A stretch of 64,000 nucleotides of DNA from JALZCH01 sp036387135 (GTDB taxonomy: Bacteria > Acidobacteriota > Blastocatellia > Pyrinomonadales > Pyrinomonadaceae): assembly GCA_036387135.1 (NCBI GenBank), contig DASVUH010000040.1:1-64000 (forward strand). The letters run 5' to 3'. The notes under the pieces are model-generated. The model searched no databases, had not been told where the DNA came from, and saw only the letters and a list, made by a program, of their open reading frames with translations. Position numbers and translations under genes: made by a program. Shown here in pieces: positions 34,217 through 42,668 of the stretch. The number at the start of each line of letters is the position of its first letter. Within the stretch, counting starts at the first letter, position 1.

Positions 34217-37200
34217 TTAGCCGAGGGAAGAGAAAATCCTTGATAATGCATCGCTTAAAGTTTCTCTTTCAGCGTTTGCTTCCGAAGGATTCGGCTTTGT
34301 TGTTAGTGTTGAGTAAGAAGTCCCGCCGCTCCAGGCTTCAAGTTCAACAATTCTGCTGTAATTGGATTGTGCATTATTCACAACAACTCTAATCTTTGAA
34401 GTTGTTATCGGAGCAAATATCAGCTTCGTTACCGCTTTGTTGTTGTTTGTGATGTTTCCGTTCTGAACAGTCGCCCAATTTGAACCCGTCCAATATTGAA
34501 CATCAAAATTCGTAATTCCATAATAATTGAATGTCGTGTTTTCAGTTGGATCAACCGGATTGGTAAAATCATCGGTCACCGCATAAACCGTAATTTCATT
34601 GATTGTTTTATTGCCGTTGAAATCAACTTGCAACCAATCAGGATAATTATCAGGTGTTAAATCTTTCCAGGCTCCGGTTGTCGCCCAATTTCTAACACCG
34701 TCAATTGCGGTACTTGCCGCCGACATCTCGGAAGAAGCCGAAGCAATTCCTCCGTTTGAAGTTAAAGCGACATTCGTTCTGGTTCCCGGTGTCGGAGAAG
34801 CGGAAGGTGTCGGAGTCGCATTAGGCGTTGGAGTTGAATATGGAGTCGGAGTTGAATACGGAGTTGGCGTCATAGTCGGCGTAGGCGTTGCGGTTGGCGT
34901 TGGATTAACACTGCTTCCCGTCCACGCTTCAAGCTCGACGATTCTGCTGTAATTGGCTTGCGCCGCGTTTACCACGACTCTGATTTTCGTTGTTGTGATT
35001 GCCGCAAATGTAAACGTTGTGATTACTTTATTGTTGTTTACAACGCTCCCGTTCGGCACTGTCGCCCAGCCCGACCCGTTCCAATATTGAACGTCAAAAT
35101 TCGTGATGCCGTAAAGGCTGAACGTGGCGTTTCCCGTCGGATCGGTTGGATTGGTGAAATCATCCGTTACGGCATAAACCGTAATCTCATTGATTGTTTT
35201 GCTGCCGTTGAAATCAACTTGCAGCCAATCTGGAAAGCTGTCCGGCGTGGCGTCTTTCCAAGCCCCTGTTGTCGCCCAATTCCTCACGCCGTCAATTGCG
35301 GTGCTTGCCGAAGCTAACTCCGATGAAGCAGAAGCCCTTCCTCCGTTTGAAGCTAACGCCGCGTTTGAGCGAGCGCCGGGTGTTGGAGTCGCATTAGGCG
35401 TCGGTGTTGCATACGGAGTCGGCGTCGCATAAGGAGTTGGTGTCGCCGTCGGTGTCGGAGTTGAATATGGAGTCGGAGTTGCATAAGGCGTCGGTGTCGG
35501 AGTTACACTGCCGCTTCCCGTCCAAGCCTCAAGCTCGACAATTCTGCTGTAATTGGCTTGCGCGCTGTTGACCACAACTCTGATACTGCTTGTCGTAATT
35601 CCCGCAAATGTAATCTTTGTAATTACTTTATTATTGTTTACGATGCTGCCGTTCGGTACTGTCGTCCAGCTTGAGCCGTTCCAGTATTGAACGTCGAAAT
35701 TAACAATTCCATAGAGGCTGAAAGTTGTGCTTTCGGTCGGGTCAGCCGGATTTGTATAGTCGTCTCGGACGGCATAAACATCAATTTCGTTGATTGTTCT
35801 GTTGGTGTTGAAATTTACTTGCAGCCAATCTGGATAGCTGTCCGCCGTAGCGTCTTTCCACGATGCGGTGGTCGCCCAGTTTCTATAGCCGTCTATTGCT
35901 ATGCTTGACGAGTACGACTCGGATGACGCCGAAGAAGTGCCGCCGTTTGCCGCCAAAGCGACGTTCGTTCTGCCGGAGGTCGGCGTCGGCGTAGCCATCG
36001 GTGTCGGCGTAGCTGTCGGAGTTGGAAATGGGGTTGGAGTTGGAGTTGGGAACGGTGTCGGCGTTGGCGTCGGAGTCCAATACGGAGTCGGTGTCGGCGT
36101 TGGCAGCGGTCCGCCCGCGCTTAAACAACTGCCGCTCGCAGATACGAAACCGGCAATCTGGGTTTTCGAGGCATCGCAAAAGGTCGCGGCGGAGGAAGTT
36201 AAACTCGGATTCATCATCGAGTTTGCGCAGCTTCCCGAATTTGCAACGTGATCTGCGCCTAAGTTGTGACCGATTTCGTGCGCTGTGATGAGATGGTTAA
36301 CGCTTCCGCTTCTGCCCGTAACTCCGTAAGCGTAACTTGGGCTGCGGCAGATAACGCTCATATAAGCCAGTCCCTGACCGCTGAATTTACCCGTGAAAAG
36401 ATGCGCCGTATCGCGCGGATATTGCGCGAGCGAATAATTGGCATTCCAATAACTAAGAAATGAATCCAGCTCCGCCTGCATTGATGCTCCAGAATACGGA
36501 TCGGTAGTTGACCAGGCGTGCTGATAAGTGACTGAAACCGATAAACCGAGATCGCGCTTATAAATGCCGTCAACCAGATTTAAAATGCTCAGGATTTGAC
36601 TATTCGCCTGAGCTGCGCCGCCCGATTGCGTCACCCATTGATAATCGGCTTCGGTCGCTACTTCGATTGTCTGCAAACCTGTTGCCGCAGCCGCCGCGCT
36701 CAATTCGGTTGTTTCATCCACATTCGCTTCAGCCGTTTTCGGCGAACCGTAAATGTAAGAATTCAAAAGCTCAGTGCCCGAATTTATCTTTGATTCGACA
36801 TCATTTGACGGAGTATGAATATCGTTTGATAAATCAACGGTTTTTACCAAATCATCTTCGCCGTAAACAATGGCTTCGTCTGGACGTGCGTGTTTTGAAA
36901 ATCGCTCGGCTTGCGTGACGAAGAATTTTTTATTATCGCCGGTGTAGATTAAACCCTCGACGCCTTCTTCGGTTACGGTAAAACGAACTTCCGATTCAAA
37001 GTCGTTCTTTAATTTCCCCTTAAAAGTCGTCACTTCGCCGCGTTCCATTTCGCGGTCGCCGGCGTCGGTGCTTTCCAAAGCTCTGTAATTTTTTGCTCTT
37101 ATATCGTGAGGAGTTAAAACGAACTCAAACCGGCGTCCGTGGGCTTGAATTTCGATGGATTCTTCGGATTTCACTTTTTCAAGCAGAACCTCATCGCTTA

Positions 37201-37318
37201 ATTTCACCAAATCATACTTTCTAAAAGATTGGCGCAAATCTTTTTCCAAAGTGTCCTGCCCGAAAACCGAAACGCTCATTGCAAACAAGCTACAAATAAC
37301 AAGAAGATATTTAACCAT
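34217..37318 (-). CDS. secreted reprolysin-like metalloprotease with three discoidin-type domains
   Basis: 1033 aa. Signal peptide 1-20 (VKYLLVICSLFAMSVSVFG), then a propeptide-like region to about 200. The catalytic domain (about 215-400) has the zinc motif HEIGHNLGADH (residues 347-357). Three copies of a roughly 150-residue galactose-binding/discoidin-like domain follow, each with SSE...AIDG.RNWAT, W.DATPDS.PDWLQV.FN and NYSRIVELEAW. They are joined by Thr-Pro-rich linkers (PTPTPYATPTP style). The adhesive domains should bind glycans or surfaces while the protease acts outside the cell. A short C-terminal tail of about 40 residues lacks a known sorting motif. Confidence 0.9.
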   Translation of the reverse strand: MVKYLLVICSLFAMSVSVFGQDTLEKDLRQSFRKYDLVKLSDEVLLEKVKSEESIEIQAHGRRFEFVLTPHDIRAKNYRALESTDAGDREMERGEVTTFKGKLKNDFESEVRFTVTEEGVEGLIYTGDNKKFFVTQAERFSKHARPDEAIVYGEDDLVKTVDLSNDIHTPSNDVESKINSGTELLNSYIYGSPKTAEANVDETTELSAAAAATGLQTIEVATEADYQWVTQSGGAAQANSQILSILNLVDGIYKRDLGLSVSVTYQHAWSTTDPYSGASMQAELDSFLSYWNANYSLAQYPRDTAHLFTGKFSGQGLAYMSVICRSPSYAYGVTGRSGSVNHLITAHEIGHNLGADHVANSGSCANSMMNPSLTSSAATFCDASKTQIAGFVSASGSCLSAGGPLPTPTPTPYWTPTPTPTPFPTPTPTPFPTPTATPTPMATPTPTSGRTNVALAANGGTSSASSESYSSSIAIDGYRNWATTASWKDATADSYPDWLQVNFNTNRTINEIDVYAVRDDYTNPADPTESTTFSLYGIVNFDVQYWNGSSWTTVPNGSIVNNNKVITKITFAGITTSSIRVVVNSAQANYSRIVELEAWTGSGSVTPTPTPYATPTPYSTPTPTATPTPYATPTPYATPTPNATPTPGARSNAALASNGGRASASSELASASTAIDGVRNWATTGAWKDATPDSFPDWLQVDFNGSKTINEITVYAVTDDFTNPTDPTGNATFSLYGITNFDVQYWNGSGWATVPNGSVVNNNKVITTFTFAAITTTKIRVVVNAAQANYSRIVELEAWTGSSVNPTPTATPTPTMTPTPYSTPTPYSTPTPNATPTPSASPTPGTRTNVALTSNGGIASASSEMSAASTAIDGVRNWATTGAWKDLTPDNYPDWLQVDFNGNKTINEITVYAVTDDFTNPVDPTENTTFNYYGITNFDVQYWTGSNWATVQNGNITNNNKAVTKLIFAPITTSKIRVVVNNAQSNYSRIVELEAWSGGTSYSTLTTKPNPSEANAERETLSDALSRIFSSLG

Positions 37319-37708
37319 TATATTTTATTTATGAAGATTGAGATTTACTGTTAATTATGCTGCCGCGCGGTCTCATCCGCGCTTTATTGAGAAAATTGAA
37401 AAATTACTGTTGTTTCAGCAATTTTACCGGCGGCTGAAGCGCCTGAATTGATAATCAGATAAACAAGCTGAGATCACAGAAACACAGCTTTGTATTAAAA
37501 ATTTCGCAAAACAAACATTCTGTATTATTTTCCTAAACGATATTTTGAGTAAGGCTTGAATTTGTTCAGGTTGAAATTAGTTGAAATTATGAGGGCAAAA
37601 GTTTGCTACAAATTTCACAAAACACTCATTTGCACGCATTTTTTTATTGAATGCAGAAGTCACCCGTAATTTTTAATAATTCAGTTCTCGCCGTTGCTGC
37701 CGACTAAT

Positions 37709-37747
37709 AAAAAACGCGCGGCTGGACTGACCGCAATGCGTTTTTTT
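37709..37747 (+). terminator. terminator-like hairpin without upstream gene
   Basis: AAAAAACGC pairs with GCGTTTTTT. An inner GCGG/CCGC pair is also present, and a T7 run ends at 37747. It is oriented to terminate plus-strand transcripts from the gene-free region. Confidence 0.6.
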
Positions 37748-37765
37748 GTTCATATATAAATCTAT

Positions 37766-37786
37766 ACCGCAGTTTTGCGGTGTTTT
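37766..37786 (+). terminator. short hairpin with T run
   Basis: ACCGCA-GTTT-TGCGGT followed by GTTTTT. It is short, and its arms recur in the next palindrome. Confidence 0.4.
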
Positions 37787-37790
37787 TGGA

Positions 37791-37818
37791 ATTAGTACCG
37801 CAATTATGCGGTACTAAT
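37791..37818. promoter_or_regulatory. 12-bp perfect inverted repeat
   Basis: ATTAGTACCGCA-ATTA-TGCGGTACTAAT, 48 bp upstream of the HAD start. The ACCGCA/TGCGGT arms are shared with the hairpin at 37766. It could be an operator. Confidence 0.4.
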
Positions 37819-37866
37819 TATTGTTGGGCGGTTTCGCTTAAAATTTAACCGTATGCTGGTTTGAGT

Positions 37867-38580
37867 ATGAATTTAGCAATCTTCGATATTGACGGCACAT
37901 TAACCGTGACCGACCACATTGACGACGTTTGTTTCGTGCAGGCTTTAGCCGACGCGCACGCGATTACCGGAGTCAGCACGGATTGGGCTGGATATTCACA
38001 CACGACGGATTCTGGAATCACGCTCGATATTTTTCGAGAGCGATTCAATCGCGCACCCGAAGAAGCAGAACTGTTAAAGTTTAAAAGTCATTTTGTGCGG
38101 CTGCTTGAAGATTATCGTGCTAAAGATTCTTCGCTTTTCGCCGAAATTGTCGGGGCAGCTTCTATGCTCAATCGTTTGAATCAAGAACCCGATTGGAAAG
38201 CTGCAATCGCTACGGGCGGCTGGCGCGACTCTGCAATCTTAAAGCTGAAAGCAGCGGCTATCGAGATAAATAGCTATCCAGCCGCATTTGCCGATGACGG
38301 TTATTCGAGAGAAGAAATTTTGCAATCGGCAATATCGAAGGCTGAAAAACTTTATCAACAGAAGCGTTTTGCCAGAATTGTGAGCGTCGGCGATGGCGTA
38401 TGGGACGTTCGCACGGCTCGCAATCTTGAGCTTCCTTTTTTGGGCATTGGCGCGCGAGATAGGGAAAGAAAATTGCGCCGAGCAGGAGCAACTCACGTCA
38501 TTGAAGACTTTGCAGATTATGAAAAGTTAATTCGTTACTTGAAAGAAGTGGAAGTCCCGCGCGCAGAAACATTGTCGTAA
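37867..38580 (+). CDS. HAD-superfamily hydrolase
   Basis: 237 aa from the ATG before NLAIFDIDGTL; an in-frame TTG lies two codons upstream. Motif I is FDIDGTL with nucleophile Asp7 and general acid Asp9. Motif II is in IATGGW (Thr), motif III Lys in SKAEKL and motif IV in VSVGDGVWDVRTA. It probably dephosphorylates a small metabolite. An attC-like sequence begins 12 bp after the stop, as in integron gene cassettes. Confidence 0.9.
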   Translation: MNLAIFDIDGTLTVTDHIDDVCFVQALADAHAITGVSTDWAGYSHTTDSGITLDIFRERFNRAPEEAELLKFKSHFVRLLEDYRAKDSSLFAEIVGAASMLNRLNQEPDWKAAIATGGWRDSAILKLKAAAIEINSYPAAFADDGYSREEILQSAISKAEKLYQQKRFARIVSVGDGVWDVRTARNLELPFLGIGARDRERKLRRAGATHVIEDFADYEKLIRYLKEVEVPRAETLS

Positions 38581-38591
38581 TCGAAACCACC

Positions 38592-38701
38592 GCCTAACAA
38601 TTCAATGGACGTGAGCGCGAATCAGCGACTCTGTTATAAAGTTGTCCGTCTAACTCGAACGGGCTTCTATTCAGTTTCGCCCACGTCATCTCAAACGTTC
38701 G
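38592..38701 (+). repeat. attC-like (integron recombination site) sequence, possible relic
   Basis: GCCTAAC followed by AATTC (38592-38603) matches the R'' core of attC sites. GGACGTGAGCGCGAA (38605-38621) can pair with TTCGCCCACGTCAT (38676-38689). The expected closing GTTRRRY core is degenerate (CGTTCGA at 38696-38702). No integrase lies in the window. Confidence 0.35.
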
Positions 38702-38876
38702 ATTGCTTTGTTTAACCCAAACGAAATATGCCTCCAAAACTTGATGAAACTTTAGATTAAGCAACTCGCGAATGGCTCAAAACAATCCCGGACAAGAGAT
38801 TTAAAGCAATTATTTTTGTCACAAATCACCCACTTGCGGTGATTTTTTATTTGTAATCAATTCAGGAGGTTATTTT
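38702..38876. other. gene-free spacer before the amidohydrolase
   Basis: It contains a short hairpin (CACCCACTTGCGGTG followed by ATTTTTTATTT, near 38827-38853) that may end upstream transcription. CAGGAGG at 38864-38870 is the ribosome site for the amidohydrolase gene. Confidence 0.45.
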
Positions 38877-39881
38877 ATGGCAAAAAGATTTTTTTTAGTT
38901 TTTCACACTCTTTCATTGATTGTCCTGGCTTCTGCCGTAGCAATTGCCCAAAACGGACAATCCTCTCAATCAAAATCTAAATCCGAGCAAATCGTTCCTT
39001 TAGCAGATCATCACCAGCATCTGTTCAGTCCCTCTTATGTTGAGCTTCAACCTCCAGGCACAAAGACTATTACGGCTCAGGATGTTATTGGATTGCTGGA
39101 CAAAGCAGGTATTCGGCGAGCTGTGCTTTTATCTACCGGATACCGATATGGAAGACCCGGATCGGAACCGCCGGATGAATATGCAAAGGTCAAAGCGGAA
39201 AATGACTGGACTGCTGCCCAAGCCGCCCTTTTTCCAAAAAGGCTGATAGCGTTTTGCGGTTTCAATCCGCTCAAAGATTATGCTCTTGATGAGCTTGCCC
39301 GGTGTGCGAAAAATCCAAATCTCCGCCACGGAATTAAACTGCATTTCGGCAACTCGGACGTGCAGACGGAAAATCCCGAGCATTTCGAAAAATTAAAAAA
39401 AGTTTTCCAGGCGGCAAATAAACAGCGAATGGCAATCGTCGTACATATGAGAGCTTCGATTTCCTTAAAACGACCTTATGGACCTGAACAAGCACGCGCT
39501 TTTCTCGAATTGCTGTCTTTCGCTCCCGACATTCCGGTACAAGTTGCTCATTTTGCCAGTTCGGGTCCCGGTTATGCTGATCCTCAGGGGCATTCGGTCA
39601 TCGAAGTGCTGGCTGATGCCGTTGCGAAAAAAGACCGTCGAACGCGGAATCTTTGGTTTGAATTATCAACAAACGCTGTTCCTAAAAATCCGGCGGAAAT
39701 CTCCGACCTTTTAGTCAAACGGATTCGCCAAATCGGAGTTAAACGGATACTTTTCGGCTCAGACGCGGCAACCGGAGATAATTTAAGACCGCGTGAGTCC
39801 TGGGAAGCGTTTCGCCAACTAAAACTTTCGGAAAAAGAGATAAAAACTATCGCTGGAAATGTAGCCCCATATTTTCGTTAA
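38877..39881 (+). CDS. secreted amidohydrolase family (TIM-barrel) protein
   Basis: 334 aa. Signal peptide about 1-25 (FFLVFHTLSLIVLASAVAIAQ). The first metal motif is ADHHQHLF (HxH at 46/48). Later metal or catalytic residues appear in VVHMRAS, VQVAHFASSG and RILFGSDAATGDN, the amidohydrolase_2/PHP-like barrel order. The substrate is unknown; an exported lactonase or hydrolase is possible. A strong CAGGAGG ribosome site is present. Confidence 0.85.
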   Translation: MAKRFFLVFHTLSLIVLASAVAIAQNGQSSQSKSKSEQIVPLADHHQHLFSPSYVELQPPGTKTITAQDVIGLLDKAGIRRAVLLSTGYRYGRPGSEPPDEYAKVKAENDWTAAQAALFPKRLIAFCGFNPLKDYALDELARCAKNPNLRHGIKLHFGNSDVQTENPEHFEKLKKVFQAANKQRMAIVVHMRASISLKRPYGPEQARAFLELLSFAPDIPVQVAHFASSGPGYADPQGHSVIEVLADAVAKKDRRTRNLWFELSTNAVPKNPAEISDLLVKRIRQIGVKRILFGSDAATGDNLRPRESWEAFRQLKLSEKEIKTIAGNVAPYFR

Positions 39882-39957
39882 ACGCTAAACTAATTGTGTG
39901 CGTGATAAATCTCAACAGTTAGCTTTTACAAATTGTATATGATTAGGAGAGAAATGC

Positions 39958-40716
39958 TTGGACGTTCATGCTTATCTGGAACGCATTAAATATAACGGCT
40001 CGCTTGCTCCAACCGCTGAAACGCTGCGCAATTTGCAGGTAGCACATTTATTAACAGTGCCGTTTGAAAATTTAAATATTCACGCCAAGCTGCCGATTGT
40101 TCTCGAAGATAACGCTCTTTTTACCAAAATCGTCGAACACCGGCGCGGCGGTTTCTGCTATGAAGTAAACGGTCTGTTTGCCGCATTACTGCGGGCTTTG
40201 GGTTTCAAAGTTGAAATGCTTTCAGCCGAAGTTGCAAATGCCGAAGGCGGCTTTGGACCTGACTTCGACCATATGACTTTGATGGTTTCGTTAGATAATC
40301 GTCAGCTTGCGGATGTCGGTTTCGGCGATTCATTTCTTAAACCGCTGCTGCTTGATGAACGCGGCGAGCAAAAGCAAGGCAGGCGCACTTACAAAATCGT
40401 TCCTGATAATGATTATCTGATTCTGATGCAGCGTGAAAACGAAGATGAATGGAAAGCGCAGTATCGTTTTACCTTACAACCTTACGAATATGCGGACTAT
40501 TCTGGAATGTGCCGCTATCATCAGACTTCGCCGCAATCGCACTTTACGCAGCGTCGTATTTGCTCGCGCGCAACGGATGAAGGTCGCATAACATTGAGTG
40601 AAATGCGTTTTATCACAACATCTAAGAACGGCGAGCGGCACGAGCGAATCCTAACGAGCCAAACAGAATACGAGGCGATTCTGCGCGAGCATTTTGGTAT
40701 AGTAATGACAAACTAA
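39958..40716 (+). CDS. arylamine N-acetyltransferase
   Basis: 252 aa with a TTG start (AGGAGA seven bases before). The family start PFENLNIH and the catalytic triad Cys67 (RRGGFCYEVNGLF), His105 (DFDHMTLMV) and Asp119 (ADVGFGDS) are complete. It transfers acetyl from acetyl-CoA to aromatic amines or hydrazines. Length is a little below the usual 270-280. The neighbours (methyltransferase, GNAT) also act on small molecules. Confidence 0.96.
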   Translation: MDVHAYLERIKYNGSLAPTAETLRNLQVAHLLTVPFENLNIHAKLPIVLEDNALFTKIVEHRRGGFCYEVNGLFAALLRALGFKVEMLSAEVANAEGGFGPDFDHMTLMVSLDNRQLADVGFGDSFLKPLLLDERGEQKQGRRTYKIVPDNDYLILMQRENEDEWKAQYRFTLQPYEYADYSGMCRYHQTSPQSHFTQRRICSRATDEGRITLSEMRFITTSKNGERHERILTSQTEYEAILREHFGIVMTN

Positions 40717-40755
40717 ACCATGTTGTCTTGCGGCTAATTCAAAAGGAGAGAACGG

Positions 40756-41409
40756 ATGAATTCCATAGCTAAATGGGTTGACTACGATATATCCTTTGTC
40801 CGGCGGCGTTATAATCGGATCGCCAGATTTTTCGTCTTCTTTGAGTGGCTGTTCTGGCTCCCGCCAAGCATACGCAGCAAAGCGGTCAGCCGCTTGGAAC
40901 TTAAACGCGGCAGTCGCGTGCTTGAAGTCGGATGTGGAACGGGCAGAAATCTCGCGCCCTTAATCGAAGCGGTCGGAGCGGAAGGTCAAGTGTACGGCGT
41001 TGATTTGTCCGAAGGAATGCTGGCTGAAGCTAAGCAGCTATGCGCCCGGCGAGAGTGGCGCAATGTTGAATTGATGCGGGCGGATGCGGCTGATTACGTT
41101 TTGCCTGCGCCTGTTGACGGCGTAATTTTCAGCCTTTCGTATGCCGTCATTCCTCATCACAGGGATGCGCTGCGTCACGCATGGAAACAGTTGCGTCCGG
41201 GCGGCTATCTTGTCATTATGGACGCCAAACTTCCATCCGGCATCATCGGCAAGATGCTTCACCCGTTTGTGGTGTGGACGAGCAAATTAACCGTGCTTGG
41301 CAATCCAGACATTCGCCCGTGGGACGAGCTTAGGGAATTGACCGACGATGTTGATTATGAGGAAGCGCAATTTGGCACATACTACATTTGCCGCGCGAAG
41401 AAATCCTAA
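40756..41409 (+). CDS. class I SAM-dependent methyltransferase
   Basis: 217 aa. Motif I is VLEVGCGTGRNLAPL (about residue 55), motif II VYGVDLSEGML, then a conserved LRPGGYLVIMDAKLP. The N-terminus (YNRIARFFVFFEWLFWLP) is amphipathic and may touch the membrane. It resembles UbiE or phospholipid N-methyltransferase-like proteins; the substrate is unknown. A Coq4-like gene follows after 13 bp, which would fit quinone or lipid modification (inference). Confidence 0.88.
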   Translation: MNSIAKWVDYDISFVRRRYNRIARFFVFFEWLFWLPPSIRSKAVSRLELKRGSRVLEVGCGTGRNLAPLIEAVGAEGQVYGVDLSEGMLAEAKQLCARREWRNVELMRADAADYVLPAPVDGVIFSLSYAVIPHHRDALRHAWKQLRPGGYLVIMDAKLPSGIIGKMLHPFVVWTSKLTVLGNPDIRPWDELRELTDDVDYEEAQFGTYYICRAKKS

Positions 41410-41422
41410 TCAAGAGGTAAAA

Positions 41423-42010
41423 ATGAGCGCCTACAATCCAGAGCTAACTCTTCGTGACGCCCGCGAGCAATATTTTGCCGTTAATAACTTTGGCTGGGGC
41501 GGATACGATGATAAATGGGTCAAAGTAGAATACGGGCTGCTGCGTTTTTACTTTCCGAACACCAAAGGGAGAGTGAAAGTTGTCAAATACCACGATCTTC
41601 ATCATATTTTGACCGAATACGGCACTTCATTATCGGGCGAAACTGAAATCGGGGCGTGGGAAGTCGCAACCGGGTGCACGCGCTGCCTGGCGGCGTGGCT
41701 GCTAAATTTATCAGGTTTTGCCGCCGGTCTCTTTATCAATCCGGGCGGCGTTTACAAAGCCTTTCTGCGCGGACGGCAAAGCTCGAATTTGTATCATTTG
41801 AGCTTTGACGACGAACTGCTTTCACAGCGAGTCGGGCAGTTACGGCAGCAGCTTTCTCTGGATAAGCCGAGCGAGCCGCCGACTTTCATTGATAATATAG
41901 TTTTTGTCGTTTGGGCTATTGTTAGCGTCGCCACATTGCTGGGAATAATCGGAATTGCGCTCACGCCCCTAATTGTATTGTCAGTTCTGGCGTGGATGCT
42001 GTCTGCGTAA
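41423..42010 (+). CDS. Coq4-like protein with C-terminal membrane helix
   Basis: 195 aa from the ATG after AAGAGG. The segment KYHDLHHILTEYGTSLSGETE reproduces the Coq4 metal motif HDxxHx11E exactly (H57, D58, H61, E73). A C-terminal hydrophobic stretch (about 155-193) forms one or two helices. Eukaryotic Coq4 takes part in ubiquinone biosynthesis; bacterial relatives are poorly known. Pairing with the methyltransferase upstream suggests a lipid or quinone substrate. Confidence 0.65.
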   Translation: MSAYNPELTLRDAREQYFAVNNFGWGGYDDKWVKVEYGLLRFYFPNTKGRVKVVKYHDLHHILTEYGTSLSGETEIGAWEVATGCTRCLAAWLLNLSGFAAGLFINPGGVYKAFLRGRQSSNLYHLSFDDELLSQRVGQLRQQLSLDKPSEPPTFIDNIVFVVWAIVSVATLLGIIGIALTPLIVLSVLAWMLSA

Positions 42011-42027
42011 CTTCATAAGCTAAATAA

Positions 42028-42504
42028 ATGGTTTTGATTCGCAGAGCCGGAACTGAAGATTGCGAAGGTATTTGGCGCGCTCATATAGCCGCCATTGAAG
42101 GCAGCGCGGCGAGCCACTACTCGCCCGAAGTAATCCGAATCTGGGTTGGACGAACGAGACCTGAAAACTATTTGAATGCAATTGAAAACCTGGAGTTTTT
42201 CGTTGCTGAAGAAGGCGAGCTTATTATCGGTTTCGCGGTAATGAATTTACAGGATAAAGAAGTGCAGGGACTTTATGTTGACCCAAATTTCGGGCGTCGC
42301 GGTCTCGGACTCAAACTGATGCAAACACTTGAAAACAAAGCCTGCGAATCCGGTTTGGAATCATTGCAGTTATTTTCCTCTCTTAACGCCGTCGCATTTT
42401 ATGAGCGTCTGGGATACGAAGCGCGCGAGCATCTGATTCATAAATTAAATGATAAAGTCGAGCGCGCTTGTGTGAGAATGGAGAAGAAATTGCAATCCAT
42501 GTGA
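42028..42504 (+). CDS. GNAT family N-acetyltransferase
   Basis: 158 aa. The acetyl-CoA binding motif A is LYVDPNFGRRGLGLKLMQTLE (about 89-108). Motif B includes SLNAVAFYERLGYEA. The N-terminal VLIRRAGTEDCEGIWRAHI is usual for the family. Substrate unknown. It follows the Coq4-like gene after 17 bp. Confidence 0.92.
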   Translation: MVLIRRAGTEDCEGIWRAHIAAIEGSAASHYSPEVIRIWVGRTRPENYLNAIENLEFFVAEEGELIIGFAVMNLQDKEVQGLYVDPNFGRRGLGLKLMQTLENKACESGLESLQLFSSLNAVAFYERLGYEAREHLIHKLNDKVERACVRMEKKLQSM

Positions 42505-42525
42505 AAGTCTGTCGGCTGTTAAATT

Positions 42526-42553
42526 CCGCGTTCGCTTTTAAAGCGCTACGCGG
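42526..42553. terminator. hairpin after the GNAT gene
   Basis: CCGCGT pairs with ACGCGG, and an inner CGCTTT pairs with AAAGCG. There is no T run, so termination is uncertain. Confidence 0.45.
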
Positions 42554-42668
42554 TTAATATCAGTTACAGGCTGTTAATTCTTTTCAATAGAATTTATCAA
42601 CGCTCATTTGCACAGCTTCTTTTAAACCTTCGGGGTAAAAATCCATATTATATTCAGCAGTTGACAGG

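Larger units (their letters stand above)
37319..37866. other. 548-bp gene-free region with hairpins
   Basis: No credible ORF is seen. From 37709 on it carries a terminator and two further hairpins, although no plus-strand gene precedes them. A small RNA transcribed toward the HAD gene is possible. The left part holds the divergent metalloprotease promoter region. Confidence 0.4.

Noticed and set aside
34780..36110. Repeated GGAGTCGG-type DNA taken as a repeat element
   Set aside because: It encodes the Thr-Pro linkers of the metalloprotease in frame and needs no separate explanation.
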